DNA of 32,910 nt from Amaricoccus sp. (GCF_017995835.1 NZ_JAGOID010000025.1:1-32910), one strand, 5' to 3'. Numbered from the stretch's first letter, positions 9,359 through 18,327 are shown. Notes: generated by a model from the letters alone, not told the origin. Made by a program: numbers and translations.

Positions 9359-10678
9359 TCAGCCTTCGCGGAAGGCCTTGGCGAAGTAGTCGGTCAGCGG
9401 CTTGGTGAGGTAGTGCAGCGGGCTGCGGTCCCCGGTCTGGATGTAGGCCTCCACCGGCATCCCGGGCAGCAGCGTCACTGCGCCGAGTTTGTCTCGCGCC
9501 TCCTCGGTGATGTCGACCTCGGTGAGGTAGTAGCGCATCCGGGTCTGCTGGTCCTCGATCGCGTCGGCCGAGACCTTGGTCACGTGGCCCCAGACCTCGG
9601 GCGTGGTGCGCTGGTCGAAGGCGGAGAACCGCATCTTCGCCTCCTGTCCGACATGGATCTGGTCGATATGGGTGGTGTCGACCCGCGCCCTGACGATCAG
9701 GCGCACATCCTTCGGCACGATGTAGAGCACCGGCTCGGCCGGGCGGACCACGCCGCGAAGCGTGTCGGCGGTGTTGGCGTAGACGATGCCCGAGACCGGA
9801 GCACGCAGCAGCAGCTTGCTGATCTGGTCCTTGAGCGAGATGCGCTTCTCGCGCAGTTCGATCTCGCGGAACTCGAGTTCGCGCAGCTCGGTGATCGCCT
9901 CCTCGCGGGTCTTGGAGACGAGGCGGACGCGTTCGATGTTGGTCTCGGCGATCTTGCCGCGGTTCTCGAAGATCGCCGCCTCGACCTGGGCCGCGCTGCC
10001 CTTGAGCCGGGCCAGTTCCCGCTGCGGGGTCAGCACGCGGGTGAGCTGGGTCAGGCCCTCGGCGAGCAGGGTCTCCTGGCTTTCGATCTCGCGCTGGAGG
10101 AGCTCGATCTGTGTTGTGGTCGCCCCCTCGAGGGCGATGAGGCCGTCGATCTGGTTGGAGATCTGGGCGGCGCGCTCGGCGAGCTGCGAGTCCTCCTCGC
10201 CCTGCACCTTGCGCCGGGCGTCGAACTGCTGCTGCTGGGCGGTGATCAGCTTCGCCGTCTCGGGATCGACCGCGGCGCGGGCGATGAGCTCGGGATCGAA
10301 GGTGATGGCGTCGAGCACGTCGCGCTCGGCGGAGAGGCGGCTCTTGCGGGCGAGGATCTCGTACCACTGGCCCTCGACGATGCCGAGCTCGGTGCGGAGC
10401 TGGTCGCCCTCGAGTTCGACGAGAACCTGGCCCGCCTCGACGGCGTCGCCGTCGCGGACGTGAATGGCGGCGATCACCCCGCCGGTCAGGTGCTGGACCA
10501 CCTGGCGGTTGCCCTCCACCTCGATCGTCCCGGGCGCGATCACCGCGCCGGAGATGCTGCTGAGCGTGCCCCAGATCCCGAGACCGGCCACCAGCGCGAA
10601 CAGCGTCGCGTAGCCGAGCAGAAGGAAGCCGCGGACGTTCCAGTGGTTCTCGTGCGGCTCGCGGTCGACGGCGGCCAT
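9359..10678 (-). CDS. Type I secretion membrane fusion protein (HlyD/PrtE family)
   Basis: A 439-residue periplasmic adaptor that links an inner-membrane ABC exporter to an outer-membrane TolC-type channel. After a short cytosolic N-terminus, one membrane helix lies at about residues 17-38 (FLLLGYATLFALVAGLGIW). It is followed by the lipoyl-like half-motif VEGNRQVVQHLTGGVIAAIHVRDGDAVEAGQVL, a long coiled-coil region rich in Glu, Arg, Leu and Gln (about 110-285), the second lipoyl half (LRAPVSGIVYANT) and a beta-barrel end (LLPGMPVEAYIQTGDRSPLHYLTKPL) typical of the family. The ATG lies one base after the stop of the ABC gene, with GAGG a few bases upstream; an in-frame start at 10732 would overlap the ABC gene. 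No TolC or secreted substrate is nearby. Confidence 0.93.
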   Translation of the reverse strand: MAAVDREPHENHWNVRGFLLLGYATLFALVAGLGIWGTLSSISGAVIAPGTIEVEGNRQVVQHLTGGVIAAIHVRDGDAVEAGQVLVELEGDQLRTELGIVEGQWYEILARKSRLSAERDVLDAITFDPELIARAAVDPETAKLITAQQQQFDARRKVQGEEDSQLAERAAQISNQIDGLIALEGATTTQIELLQREIESQETLLAEGLTQLTRVLTPQRELARLKGSAAQVEAAIFENRGKIAETNIERVRLVSKTREEAITELRELEFREIELREKRISLKDQISKLLLRAPVSGIVYANTADTLRGVVRPAEPVLYIVPKDVRLIVRARVDTTHIDQIHVGQEAKMRFSAFDQRTTPEVWGHVTKVSADAIEDQQTRMRYYLTEVDITEEARDKLGAVTLLPGMPVEAYIQTGDRSPLHYLTKPLTDYFAKAFREG

Positions 10679-10679
10679 G

Positions 10680-12398
10680 CTACTGCGCCTCCGCCCCGAT
10701 GCGGCCGGCGACGGCCGCGTAGTTTCGCACATGCGCCTTCAGCACCTCGTCGCGCGGCCCGAAGGCCTTGGCGACGCCGCCGTCGATGATGAGGATCAGG
10801 TCGCACTCCGCGATGCCGGCAGGGCGGTGCGCCATGATGACGACCACGCGCCCTTCCGACTTCGCCTGCCGGATCGCGACGTTGAGCGCGTCCTGGCCGG
10901 CGGAGTCGAGGTTGGAGTTCGGCTCGTCGAGCACCAGCATCACCGGGTCGCCGTAGAAGGCGCGGGCGAGGCCGATGCGCTGTTTCTGGCCGCCGGAGAG
11001 CCGGGCGCCCCCGGCGGAGACCGGCGTGTCGTAGCCCTGCGGCAGTTGCAGGATCATGTCGTGCGCCCCGGCGCGCTGCGCGGCGGCGACCACGGCCTCG
11101 GGGTTCGGGCTCGGGTCGAGACGGGCGATGTTCTCGGCGACGGTGCCGTCGAAGAGCACGACGTCCTGCGGCAGGTAGCCAATGTAGCGGCCGAGCGTGT
11201 CGGGATCGTACTGGTCGAGCGCCGCGCCGTCGAGCCGGACCGAGCCGGACGCGGGGCGCCAGACGCCGGTCAGCACGCGGGCGAGCGTCGACTTGCCCGA
11301 GGCCGAGGGGCCGATCACGCCGAGCGCCTGGCCCGGTCGGATCTGGAAGTCGAGCATGCGCAGGCTCGCCTTCTGCTGCTCGGGCGGGAAGACGGTTATC
11401 TGGGTGACGTCGAGGAAGGCGCGCGGGCGGGGCAGGGCGGTGACGTCGGCCTGGTCGGGCGTGGAGGAGAGCAGCGTGCGCAGGTGATCCCAGCCGATGC
11501 GGGCGCGCAGGAAGAGCGGCCAGCCGCCGATCGCCTGCTCGACGGGCGCGAGCGCGCGCCCCATCAGGATCGAACCTGCGATCATCGCGCCGGCCGTCAT
11601 CTCGCCCTGGAGCACGACATAGGCGCCGAGGCCGAGCATCGCCGACTGAAGGAAGAAGCGGAAGGTCTTGGAGATGGTGGAGAACTGGCCCACGCGATCA
11701 GACGAGGAAAGCTGCGCCCTGGTGGCGCGGCGGCGCAGCTTGCTCCAGCGCGAGAGGACGGCGTCGCGCATGCCGAGCGCGTGGATGAGTTCGCCCTGCT
11801 GGCGGATGGTCTCGGCGAAGCCGTCGCCGTGCATCGTCGCCTGGACAGCCTCGGCTTCGTGCTTGCGGGTGAAGTGCTGGTTGAGGAGCGTGATGACGAT
11901 CAGGATGGCCATGCCGGCGACGGCGAGGTGCCCGAGCAGCGGGTGGAACGTGTAGATGAGCGCGATGAAGAACGGCGCCCAGGGCATGTCGAAGATGGCG
12001 AAGAGCACCGGCGAGGACATGAACCGCTGCACCGCCTCGAGGTCCTTGAGCCCGGAGGCGGGGCGGGCGCGCTCGCTCGAAAGCACCGAGCGGCGCAGCA
12101 CGGCGCGGAACACCCGCTCGTCGAGCCGGTTCTGGACCGTGGCGCCGATGCGCGAGGCCACCCTGGCCCGAACGTAGTCGAGAACGCCCATGATGGCGAA
12201 GAGCCCGGCGACGAGGATGGTCAGCGCGACCAGCGTTTCCTTGGAGCTCGACGACAGCACGCGGTCGTAGACCTGGAGCATGTAGAGCGAGCCGGTAAGC
12301 ATCAGGATGTTCACCACGGCGGAGAAGATTCCGACCGTGACGAACAGTCCGGTCATGCCGGAAAAGCCCGCCTCGGGCCCAGTCGCCGCGCCACGCAT
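10680..12398 (-). CDS. Type I secretion ABC exporter (PrtD-like permease/ATPase)
   Basis: A 572-residue half-transporter that powers export of a C-terminal-signal protein, probably an RTX-type protein. The N-terminal membrane domain starts with GLFVTVGIFSAVVNILMLTGSLYMLQVYDRVLSS, a segment characteristic of PrtD-type exporters that lack a peptidase domain. The ATPase has Walker A GPSASGKST (Lys369), signature LSGGQKQR, Walker B VLVLDEPNSNLD and the switch histidine in MAHRP. I chose ATG 12398 because AGGGAG lies nine bases upstream; ATG 12407 and TTG 12458 are in frame but less well placed. It is the first gene of a two-gene unit with the fusion protein downstream. Confidence 0.92.
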   Translation of the reverse strand: MRGAATGPEAGFSGMTGLFVTVGIFSAVVNILMLTGSLYMLQVYDRVLSSSSKETLVALTILVAGLFAIMGVLDYVRARVASRIGATVQNRLDERVFRAVLRRSVLSSERARPASGLKDLEAVQRFMSSPVLFAIFDMPWAPFFIALIYTFHPLLGHLAVAGMAILIVITLLNQHFTRKHEAEAVQATMHGDGFAETIRQQGELIHALGMRDAVLSRWSKLRRRATRAQLSSSDRVGQFSTISKTFRFFLQSAMLGLGAYVVLQGEMTAGAMIAGSILMGRALAPVEQAIGGWPLFLRARIGWDHLRTLLSSTPDQADVTALPRPRAFLDVTQITVFPPEQQKASLRMLDFQIRPGQALGVIGPSASGKSTLARVLTGVWRPASGSVRLDGAALDQYDPDTLGRYIGYLPQDVVLFDGTVAENIARLDPSPNPEAVVAAAQRAGAHDMILQLPQGYDTPVSAGGARLSGGQKQRIGLARAFYGDPVMLVLDEPNSNLDSAGQDALNVAIRQAKSEGRVVVIMAHRPAGIAECDLILIIDGGVAKAFGPRDEVLKAHVRNYAAVAGRIGAEAQ

Positions 12399-12442
12399 AT
12401 CCTGCATCTCCCTAAGCCGCCGCACAAAGCCCCGCCACCCGA

Positions 12443-12457
12443 TGCGTATCATACGCA
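12443..12457. promoter_or_regulatory. 15-base palindrome upstream of the type I exporter (candidate operator)
   Basis: TGCGTAT-C-ATACGCA is a perfect 7-1-7 palindrome about 45 bases upstream of the chosen exporter start. On the - strand it contains TATGAT, a -10-like hexamer. A second imperfect dyad, TTGC-5-GCAA, lies at 12484-12496. The position fits a repressor or activator site for the secretion unit. Confidence 0.45.
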
Positions 12458-12576
12458 ACGTGACTCGGCCGTGATAGCGCCAACTTGCTTAATGCAATCC
12501 GCAACGCTACCTCGGCGGCCGAAATAGGTCACCGGACGGGTTCGCGAAACCCCGCATCGGCTCACGCGATCGTGAC

Positions 12577-12590
12577 GGCGGGAACCCGCC
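12577..12590 (-). terminator. Terminator-like hairpin after the peptide transporter ATPase gene
   Basis: GGCGGG (12577-12582) and CCCGCC (12585-12590) form a tight perfect hairpin 28 bases beyond the stop of the - strand ATPase gene. It separates that unit from the secretion genes. There is no T-tract. Confidence 0.35.
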
Positions 12591-12618
12591 TCCGGCCCGG
12601 GTCAGTCTTCGGCGCGAC

Positions 12619-14679
12619 TCACGCGGCGTCGGTGCGAATCACCGGCTCCATCGCGGCGAGGACGTCATCGGGAAGGTGGCAGCGGATCTCGTGGCCGGGG
12701 GCCAGCGCGCGCAACGGGGGGGCCACCGTCTCGCAGAGGTCGCCGGGAACCTGGCGCTTGCGCGGGCAGCGGGTCTGGAACGGGCAGCCCGGCGGCGGAT
12801 CGACCGCCGAGGGCACGTCGCCTTGCAGGAGGATGCGGTTCCTCTCCACGGTGACGTCAGCGATCGGGACGGCGGAGAGCAGCGCCTCGGTATAGGGGTG
12901 GTAGGGCGGCGCGAAGACCTTCCCGGTCGCGCCGATCTCGACGACATGGCCGAGATACATCACCAGCACCCGGTCGGCGAGGTAGCGCACGATCGAGAGG
13001 TCGTGGCTGATGAACAGCATGGTGGTGCGGTTCTTGCGCTGCAGATCCGTCAGCAGGTCGGTGACGGCGGCCTGCACGGAGACGTCGAGCGCCGAGACCG
13101 GCTCGTCGGCGACCACGACCTTGGGCGTCCCGGCGAAGGCGCGGGCGATGCCGATGCGCTGCTTCTGGCCGCCGGAGAGCTGGCGGGGCATCCGCCGGGC
13201 GAAGGCGCGGGGCAGGCGCACGAGGTCGAGAAGCTCCAGCATCTTCGCCTCGCGTTCGGCCTGCGAGCGACCGACGCGGAACTTCTCCAGCACGCGCACG
13301 ATCTGCGCGCCGACGCTGTGGCTCGGGTTGAGGGTGTCGAAGGGGTTCTGGAACACCATCTGGAGCGAGGCGACCGTGGCGGTGTCGCGCCGCTCCACCG
13401 GGAGCGCGCCGATATCGAGACCTTCCAGCGTCAGCGTGCCGTCCGTCGCGGTCTCGATGCCCATCAGCACCTTGGCGAGCGTCGACTTGCCGCAGCCCGA
13501 TTCGCCGACGATGGCGAGCGTCTCGGCCTCGCGCGCCTCGAACGAGATCTCCTCGTTGGCCTTGACGACCTTGCCGGCGCCGCCGGTGAGCGCGCTCGCC
13601 GCGACGTCGTAGTACTTGCGCAGCCGGTCGGCCTTCAGCACGACGGGGCCCGGCGACGGCGTGGCCTCGGCGACCGGGGCAGGGGGCGGCGAGGTCCAGT
13701 CGATCTCGTCGAAGCGGATGCAGCGCGAGGCGTGGTCGGGACCGGCCGGCCGCATCGGGATCTCGTGCGCGTCGCAGCGCCCGGCGACGAAGTAGCCGCA
13801 GCGCGGCCCGAAGTTGCAGCCCGGCGGCCGCTCGTGGGGCAGGGGGAAGTTGCCCGGGATCGGCACGAGCGGGCGCGCGGTCCTGTCGGCGCCGGGGAGC
13901 GGGATCGAGCGGAAAAGGCCCTGGGTGTAGGGGTGGCGCATCGAGGCGAAGATTTCCTCGATCGACCCGGTCTCCACCGCCTCGCCGGAATACATCACGC
14001 AGATGCGGTCGCAGACGTCGAGCACCAGCCCGAGGTTGTGGCTGATGAACAGCATCGAGGCGCCGGTCTCGCGGCCCAGTTCCTTGACCAGATCGACGAT
14101 CCCCGCCTCGACGGTGACGTCGAGCGCGGTGGTCGGCTCGTCGAGGATCAGCAGCGCCGGCTTCGGCATCAGCGCCATGGCGATGACGATGCGCTGCTGC
14201 TGGCCGCCGGAGAGCTGATGGGGGTAGCTGTCGAGGATGCGCCGGGCGTCGGGCAGGCGCACCGCCTCGATCATGGCGAGCGCCTCGGCCCGCGCCGTGG
14301 CGGCCGAGGCGCCGTCGTGGATCATCGGCACTTCCATCAGTTGCCGGCCGACCTTCATCGCCGGGTTCAGCGAGGCCATCGGCTCCTGGTAGATCATGGC
14401 GATCTCGCGGCCGCGGATCGCCCTGAGCTCCGGCTCCGGCATGGTCACGAGGTCGCGGCCTCTGAACAGGATCCGGCCCCCGACGATCCGCCCCGCCCGC
14501 CCGAGGTCGCGCATCACCCCGAGCGCCACCGTCGACTTGCCGCAGCCGCTCTCGCCGACGAGACCGAGCGCCTGACCGGGCGCCACCGCGGCCGAGAAAT
14601 CCATCACCGCCGGGATCTCGCCGGCGCGGGTGAAGAAGCTGATCGAGAGGTCGTCGATTTCGAGGACGGGGTCGGCCAT
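12619..14679 (-). CDS. Peptide-type ABC importer, fused double ATP-binding protein
   Basis: A 686-residue protein containing two complete ATPase modules, equivalent to DppD plus DppF in one chain. Module 1 has Walker A GESGCGKST (42-50), signature LSGGQQQR, Walker B LLILDEPTTALD and ISHN. Module 2 has Walker A GESGCGKST around Lys398, signature LSGGQKQR, Walker B VVVADEPVSALD and ISHD. Each module ends in the oligopeptide-type C-terminal extension with cysteine-rich motifs (PPGCNFGPRCGYFVAGRC and PPGCPFQTRCPRK). The start has GGAGG four bases upstream. It should energise the permeases encoded at 16153-18260, but the hydrolase gene separates it from them, so it probably has its own promoter in 14680-14874. 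Confidence 0.93.
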   Translation of the reverse strand: MADPVLEIDDLSISFFTRAGEIPAVMDFSAAVAPGQALGLVGESGCGKSTVALGVMRDLGRAGRIVGGRILFRGRDLVTMPEPELRAIRGREIAMIYQEPMASLNPAMKVGRQLMEVPMIHDGASAATARAEALAMIEAVRLPDARRILDSYPHQLSGGQQQRIVIAMALMPKPALLILDEPTTALDVTVEAGIVDLVKELGRETGASMLFISHNLGLVLDVCDRICVMYSGEAVETGSIEEIFASMRHPYTQGLFRSIPLPGADRTARPLVPIPGNFPLPHERPPGCNFGPRCGYFVAGRCDAHEIPMRPAGPDHASRCIRFDEIDWTSPPPAPVAEATPSPGPVVLKADRLRKYYDVAASALTGGAGKVVKANEEISFEAREAETLAIVGESGCGKSTLAKVLMGIETATDGTLTLEGLDIGALPVERRDTATVASLQMVFQNPFDTLNPSHSVGAQIVRVLEKFRVGRSQAEREAKMLELLDLVRLPRAFARRMPRQLSGGQKQRIGIARAFAGTPKVVVADEPVSALDVSVQAAVTDLLTDLQRKNRTTMLFISHDLSIVRYLADRVLVMYLGHVVEIGATGKVFAPPYHPYTEALLSAVPIADVTVERNRILLQGDVPSAVDPPPGCPFQTRCPRKRQVPGDLCETVAPPLRALAPGHEIRCHLPDDVLAAMEPVIRTDAA

Positions 14680-14874
14680 AAGGCCTCCGCAAGGACAGAG
14701 CGACCGCGTCGGCCGGCCGGCGATCCGGTGGGGTCAGGATGCGGCCGACAGGTTAGCACGACTTCCGGGAGGCGCAACGCGCCGGCGGCGCTTGCAGGCG
14801 ATGGGCTTTGGGGCTCGACGGGACCGACGCATTTCGCCGATACCCGCAATGAACAAGGGATTCCGGGGATCCAG
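14680..14874. promoter_or_regulatory. Divergent intergenic region between the importer ATPase and hydrolase genes
   Basis: These 195 bases separate outward-facing starts and must hold promoters for both. It is GC-rich, and I could not single out convincing -35/-10 pairs. A short dyad, GCGC-AAC-GCGC, lies near 14770. Confidence 0.3.
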
Positions 14875-16104
14875 ATGACCAACCGCCGCCAACTTCTTTC
14901 GCGCATCATCGCGGGCACGGGCGCGCTCGGCCTGCCGCGGATGGTCGTCGCGGCCGGTCTCGGAGTTCCTGTCGGCGCGACCGCGCTGACCGAGGTCTTC
15001 GGGAACGGGATGCGCTTGGTCGGGGTGGCGGTCGAGTATCCCGAAGCTGTCGAGGCGCTGTCGCTGTCGCTCGCGGATTTCAGCGTCGAGGGACGCACGC
15101 TCACCGACGTCCTCGCCGCGACCTCGACCGATCCGGCGGACGCGGCGTCGCGGGGCAGGTTCGTTCTCGTCATGCTCGATCCCGAGGACGCGGCGGCGCG
15201 GCTCTATCGCCGGACCGGGCGCGACGTCGTTCTGGACGCGCCAAAGGCGACCGTCACCGCGGCGGGCCACACGCTGGAGACCACGGCGGCGCGCAACCTG
15301 CTGGTCGAGCATTTTGAGCAGCGCAGCTTCACCGACCCCGAGAACGGCATCGTGCTGGCCTACAACCTGTTCGTTCCGCCCGGCTTCGACCCGGCTGGGC
15401 GCTATCCGCTGGTCAATTTCATGCACGATGCCTCGCTGACCGGCAAACCCGTCACCATGACGCTGGCGCAGGGCCTCGGCGCGGTGGTCTGGACCCGCCC
15501 CGAGGAACAGGCGCGCAACCCCTGTTTCGTGATCGCCCCGGCCTTTGACGTGACGGTGGCCAATGACCAGTCCGAGACGACCGGCCATGTCGACACGGTC
15601 AAACGCCTGATCGAGGCGCTGGCCGAGGAATTTCCGCTGGACCGAGACCGGCTCTACACCACCGGGCAATCCGGCGGCGGGATGCTGTCGATCGCGATGA
15701 ACATCAAGTATCCCGATTTCTTCGCCGCCTCGCTGCTCGTCGCCTGCCAGTGGGACGCGGACCTGGTCGCGCCGATGGCCGGGCATCCCCAGTTCATCAT
15801 CGTCGCCGAAGAAGACGCCAAGGCCTTCCCCGGCCAGAACGCGATCGCCGCCGCGCTTGAGGCCGAGGGGGCGACGGTCGCCCGCGCGGTCTGGAACGGC
15901 CGCTGGAGCGCGACCGAGTTCGACCGCGCCTCCCGCGCGATGCTGGCGGAGGGTGCGCAGGTGAACTACGTCGTCCTGATGCCGGGAACGGTGGTCCCGG
16001 AGGGGGAGAGCCTCGAAGGCGCGGCGGCGCACATGTCGACCTGGGCCATTGCCTACGACATCGCGGGTCCCCGCGAGTGGCTCTTCGCGCAGCGCAGGAG
16101 CTGA
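14875..16104 (+). CDS. Tat-exported alpha/beta hydrolase (esterase/peptidase-like)
   Basis: A 409-residue protein. The N-terminus TNRRQLLSRIIAGTGALGL has a twin-arginine motif (Arg4-Arg5) and a hydrophobic stretch, so it is probably exported folded. Residues of about 40-170 look like a beta-rich N-terminal domain. The hydrolase domain follows, with FVPPGFDPAGRYPLVNFMHD and the nucleophile elbow GQSGGG (Ser266). This layout matches the predicted-peptidase/PHB-depolymerase-like esterases that carry an Ig-like N-terminal domain. The substrate is unknown. The ATG at 14875 is chosen because it gives the Tat signal; the frame is open far upstream only as a shadow of the opposite ATPase gene. It sits in opposite orientation inside the peptide importer locus, so it may act on the transported compound. 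Confidence 0.85.
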   Translation: MTNRRQLLSRIIAGTGALGLPRMVVAAGLGVPVGATALTEVFGNGMRLVGVAVEYPEAVEALSLSLADFSVEGRTLTDVLAATSTDPADAASRGRFVLVMLDPEDAAARLYRRTGRDVVLDAPKATVTAAGHTLETTAARNLLVEHFEQRSFTDPENGIVLAYNLFVPPGFDPAGRYPLVNFMHDASLTGKPVTMTLAQGLGAVVWTRPEEQARNPCFVIAPAFDVTVANDQSETTGHVDTVKRLIEALAEEFPLDRDRLYTTGQSGGGMLSIAMNIKYPDFFAASLLVACQWDADLVAPMAGHPQFIIVAEEDAKAFPGQNAIAAALEAEGATVARAVWNGRWSATEFDRASRAMLAEGAQVNYVVLMPGTVVPEGESLEGAAAHMSTWAIAYDIAGPREWLFAQRRS

Positions 16105-16152
16105 AGGCGGAACAGTCTCGGACGGCGTCGCAATGTGCCGGTGGCGTCCCGT

Positions 16153-17304
16153 TCAATCCCTCATCGACTGCTCGCGCAACGCGTCGGCCAGCAGGTTCAA
16201 CCCCAGCACCAGGCTCATGATCGCGAGGGCAGGGGGCAGGGCAGGGTGGACGTAGATCCGCAGCAGCTTGCGCCCCTCGTTGATCGTCGAGCCCCAGTCC
16301 GGGCTCTCCGGGCTGACGCCGAGGCCAAAGAAGCCGAGCGTCCCGAGGAGGATGGTGGTGTAGCCGATCCGCAGGCAGGCATCGACGATCAGCGGGCCGC
16401 GGGCGTTCGGCAGGATCTCCCACATCATGATGTACCACGGGCTCTCGCCCCGGGTCTGCGCCGCGGCCACGTAGTCGCGGGTCCTGATGTCGAGCGTCAA
16501 CCCGCGGACGATGCGGAACACCGTCGGCGAGGAGATGAACACCACGGCGAGGAAGATATTGAGCGTGTTCGCATCCATCGCGATCCGCCCGGTCGGATCC
16601 CACACGCCGATCAGCCCGAGATAGACGAAGGTCCCGATCGCGAGCGTTGGCCCGAGACAGAGCCACAGCGTCTCCGGCCGCTCGCGAAACCGGCTCCAGA
16701 AGAACACCACGAAGAACAGCACCGGGAACGCGAACAGCACCGCCGCCATCGTCCCGGGGATTGCGGTCTGCCGGATCTCGGGCGTGACCAGCAGGTAGAA
16801 GAGCAGGATCACCGGGAAGGCGAGAACGAGGTTGGCGAGGAACGACAGCGCCGTATCGAGCCAGCCGCCGACATAGCCCGCCGGCAGGCCGAGCATGACC
16901 CCGACCATGTAGGCGAAGAGCGTGGCGAGGGGCGCGATCACCATCACCGAGCGCGAGCCCCAGACCATGCGGCTGAACACATCGCGCCCGAGCGCGTCGC
17001 CGCCGAAGAGATAGGGCAGGCCGGAGGCGGGGTCGAGCGAGCCCGGCGGCTTGTTCCGCAGCACGCTGCTCTGCGCGTAGGGGTCGAAGAGCGCGACATG
17101 GTCGGCGAGGATCGCCGTCAGCGCCCAGAACGCCACCAGCGCGAAGCCGATCGTCCCGATCGCGGTATGGAAGACGCGGCCATAGAGCCCGAGGCTCCTC
17201 CGACGCGCGAAGCTCGCGCCGAGGATCACGGCGAGCCCCGCCCAGACCGGACCGAACCGCGCCAGCGTGCCTGCGAGGATCTCCCAGGGCCCCAGCGCCT
17301 CCAT
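16153..17304 (-). CDS. Peptide-type ABC importer permease, DppC-like with insertion
   Basis: A 383-residue inner-membrane permease. The N-terminal OppC-type segment (FDPYAQSSVLRNKPPGS, then YLFGGDALGRDVFSRMVWGSR) is diagnostic. The C-terminal binding-protein-dependent domain includes the ATPase-contact loop around DYVAAAQTRGESPWYIMMWEI and ends with GFFGLGVSPESPDWG. It is about 80 residues longer than usual: extra hydrophobic sequence at about 205-265 (MAAVLFAFPVLFFVVFFW and WLCLGPTLAIGTFVYLGLI) lies before the contact loop and looks like two added membrane helices. The ATG overlaps the DppB-like stop (TGATG), giving tight coupling. Confidence 0.92.
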   Translation of the reverse strand: MEALGPWEILAGTLARFGPVWAGLAVILGASFARRRSLGLYGRVFHTAIGTIGFALVAFWALTAILADHVALFDPYAQSSVLRNKPPGSLDPASGLPYLFGGDALGRDVFSRMVWGSRSVMVIAPLATLFAYMVGVMLGLPAGYVGGWLDTALSFLANLVLAFPVILLFYLLVTPEIRQTAIPGTMAAVLFAFPVLFFVVFFWSRFRERPETLWLCLGPTLAIGTFVYLGLIGVWDPTGRIAMDANTLNIFLAVVFISSPTVFRIVRGLTLDIRTRDYVAAAQTRGESPWYIMMWEILPNARGPLIVDACLRIGYTTILLGTLGFFGLGVSPESPDWGSTINEGRKLLRIYVHPALPPALAIMSLVLGLNLLADALREQSMRD

Positions 17305-18260
17305 CAGCCGCTCACCCGGATGCGCGGGTTCAGCCAGACATAGCCGATGTCGGAGATCAGCTGGGTGACCAGCACGATCACCACCGCGACGATCGAGCAG
17401 GCGAGCAGCAGGTTGATGTCGTTGTTCGCAGCGCCCTCGATCAGCAGCCAGCCGAAGCCGCGGTAGTTGAACAGCGTCTCGACGATGACGACGCCGGTCA
17501 GCAGCCAGGGGAATTGCAGCATGATCACCGTGAACGGCGCGATCAGCGCGTTGCGGAGCGCGTGGCGGATCACCACGCCGCGGAAACTGACGCCCTTCAG
17601 CCGTGCAGTGCGGATGTATTGCTGCGTCATCACCTCGGCCATCGAGGCCCGCGTCATCCGGGCGATGTAGCCCATGCCGTAGATGGCGATGGTGAGCACG
17701 GGCAGGGCGAAGTTGTAGAGAGTGATCCCTTCGTCGGCGGCGGAGGTCGCTGACCCGGAAAACCATTGCAGGCCAACCATCTGGCTGGCGAAGATCACCG
17801 TGAGCACGACGCCGGAGACGTATTCCGGCGTCGAGGTCGTGGCGATGGCGAATGTCGAGAGGATGCGGTCCTGCGCCGAGCCCTCGCGCATCCCGGCCAG
17901 CACCCCGATCAACAGCGCGCCGGGGATCATCACTACCATGACCCAGAACATCAGCTTCGCCGTCAGCCACAGCCGCGGCCACAGCACCTCGGAGACCGAG
18001 GCGTTGAACCGGGTCGAGCGACCGAAATCGCCCTGCACGGCCCCGCCCAGCCACTCGCCGTAGCGCATGATGAAGGGCCGGTTGAAGCCGTTCCGGTCCA
18101 GCCAGACCGCGACCTGCTGCTCGGTGATCCGGCTGCCGGTCTGCTCCTTGGCGAGCTTGACGAGGTTCGGCTTGAGGTTGACCAGCGCGAAGACGATCAA
18201 CGTCAGGCAGAGCGCCGTCAGCAGGATCACGCTGACGCGTTTCGCAAGAAAGGCGATCAT
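17304..18260 (-). CDS. Peptide-type ABC importer permease, DppB-like
   Basis: A 318-residue inner-membrane permease. It begins with the typical first helix (MIAFLAKRVSVILLTALCL) and the periplasmic region containing GEWLGGAVQGDFGRSTRF. The membrane domain includes YIARMTRASMAEVMTQQYI, a TARLKGVSFRGVVIRHALRNA ATPase-contact loop and a final VVIVETLFNYRGFGWLL segment, all standard for DppB/OppB. Length is typical. GGGAG lies nine bases before the ATG. The stop overlaps the DppC-like start. It forms the importer channel with that protein. Confidence 0.94.
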   Translation of the reverse strand: MIAFLAKRVSVILLTALCLTLIVFALVNLKPNLVKLAKEQTGSRITEQQVAVWLDRNGFNRPFIMRYGEWLGGAVQGDFGRSTRFNASVSEVLWPRLWLTAKLMFWVMVVMIPGALLIGVLAGMREGSAQDRILSTFAIATTSTPEYVSGVVLTVIFASQMVGLQWFSGSATSAADEGITLYNFALPVLTIAIYGMGYIARMTRASMAEVMTQQYIRTARLKGVSFRGVVIRHALRNALIAPFTVIMLQFPWLLTGVVIVETLFNYRGFGWLLIEGAANNDINLLLACSIVAVVIVLVTQLISDIGYVWLNPRIRVSG

Positions 18261-18287
18261 TCCCCCGGGCTCCCTCGTTCAGCCGCG

Positions 18288-18302
18288 CCGGCCGAGGGCC
18301 GG
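18288..18302 (-). other. Short hairpin between binding protein and permease genes
   Basis: CCGGCC (18288-18293) and GGCCGG (18297-18302) form a perfect 6-base stem with a 3-base loop in the 67-base gap. Such hairpins often protect the upstream binding-protein message; that role is inferred here. Confidence 0.35.
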
Positions 18303-18327
18303 GGCGGGACGGCTTGGGGGGACCGGC

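Noticed and set aside
12399-12458. TTG start at 12458 for the ABC exporter
   Set aside because: It would place the palindrome inside the gene and lacks a ribosome binding site. ATG 12398 is better spaced from AGGGAG.
12465-12484. Sigma-54 promoter (- strand) upstream of the type I exporter
   Set aside because: A GG-N10-GC spacing and TTGGCGC exist, but the -12 part lacks the TTGC consensus, so the match is too weak to list.
12676-14874. Upstream extension of the hydrolase frame (over 700 codons)
   Set aside because: It is the antisense shadow of the double ATPase gene. The Tat signal at 14875 marks the real start.
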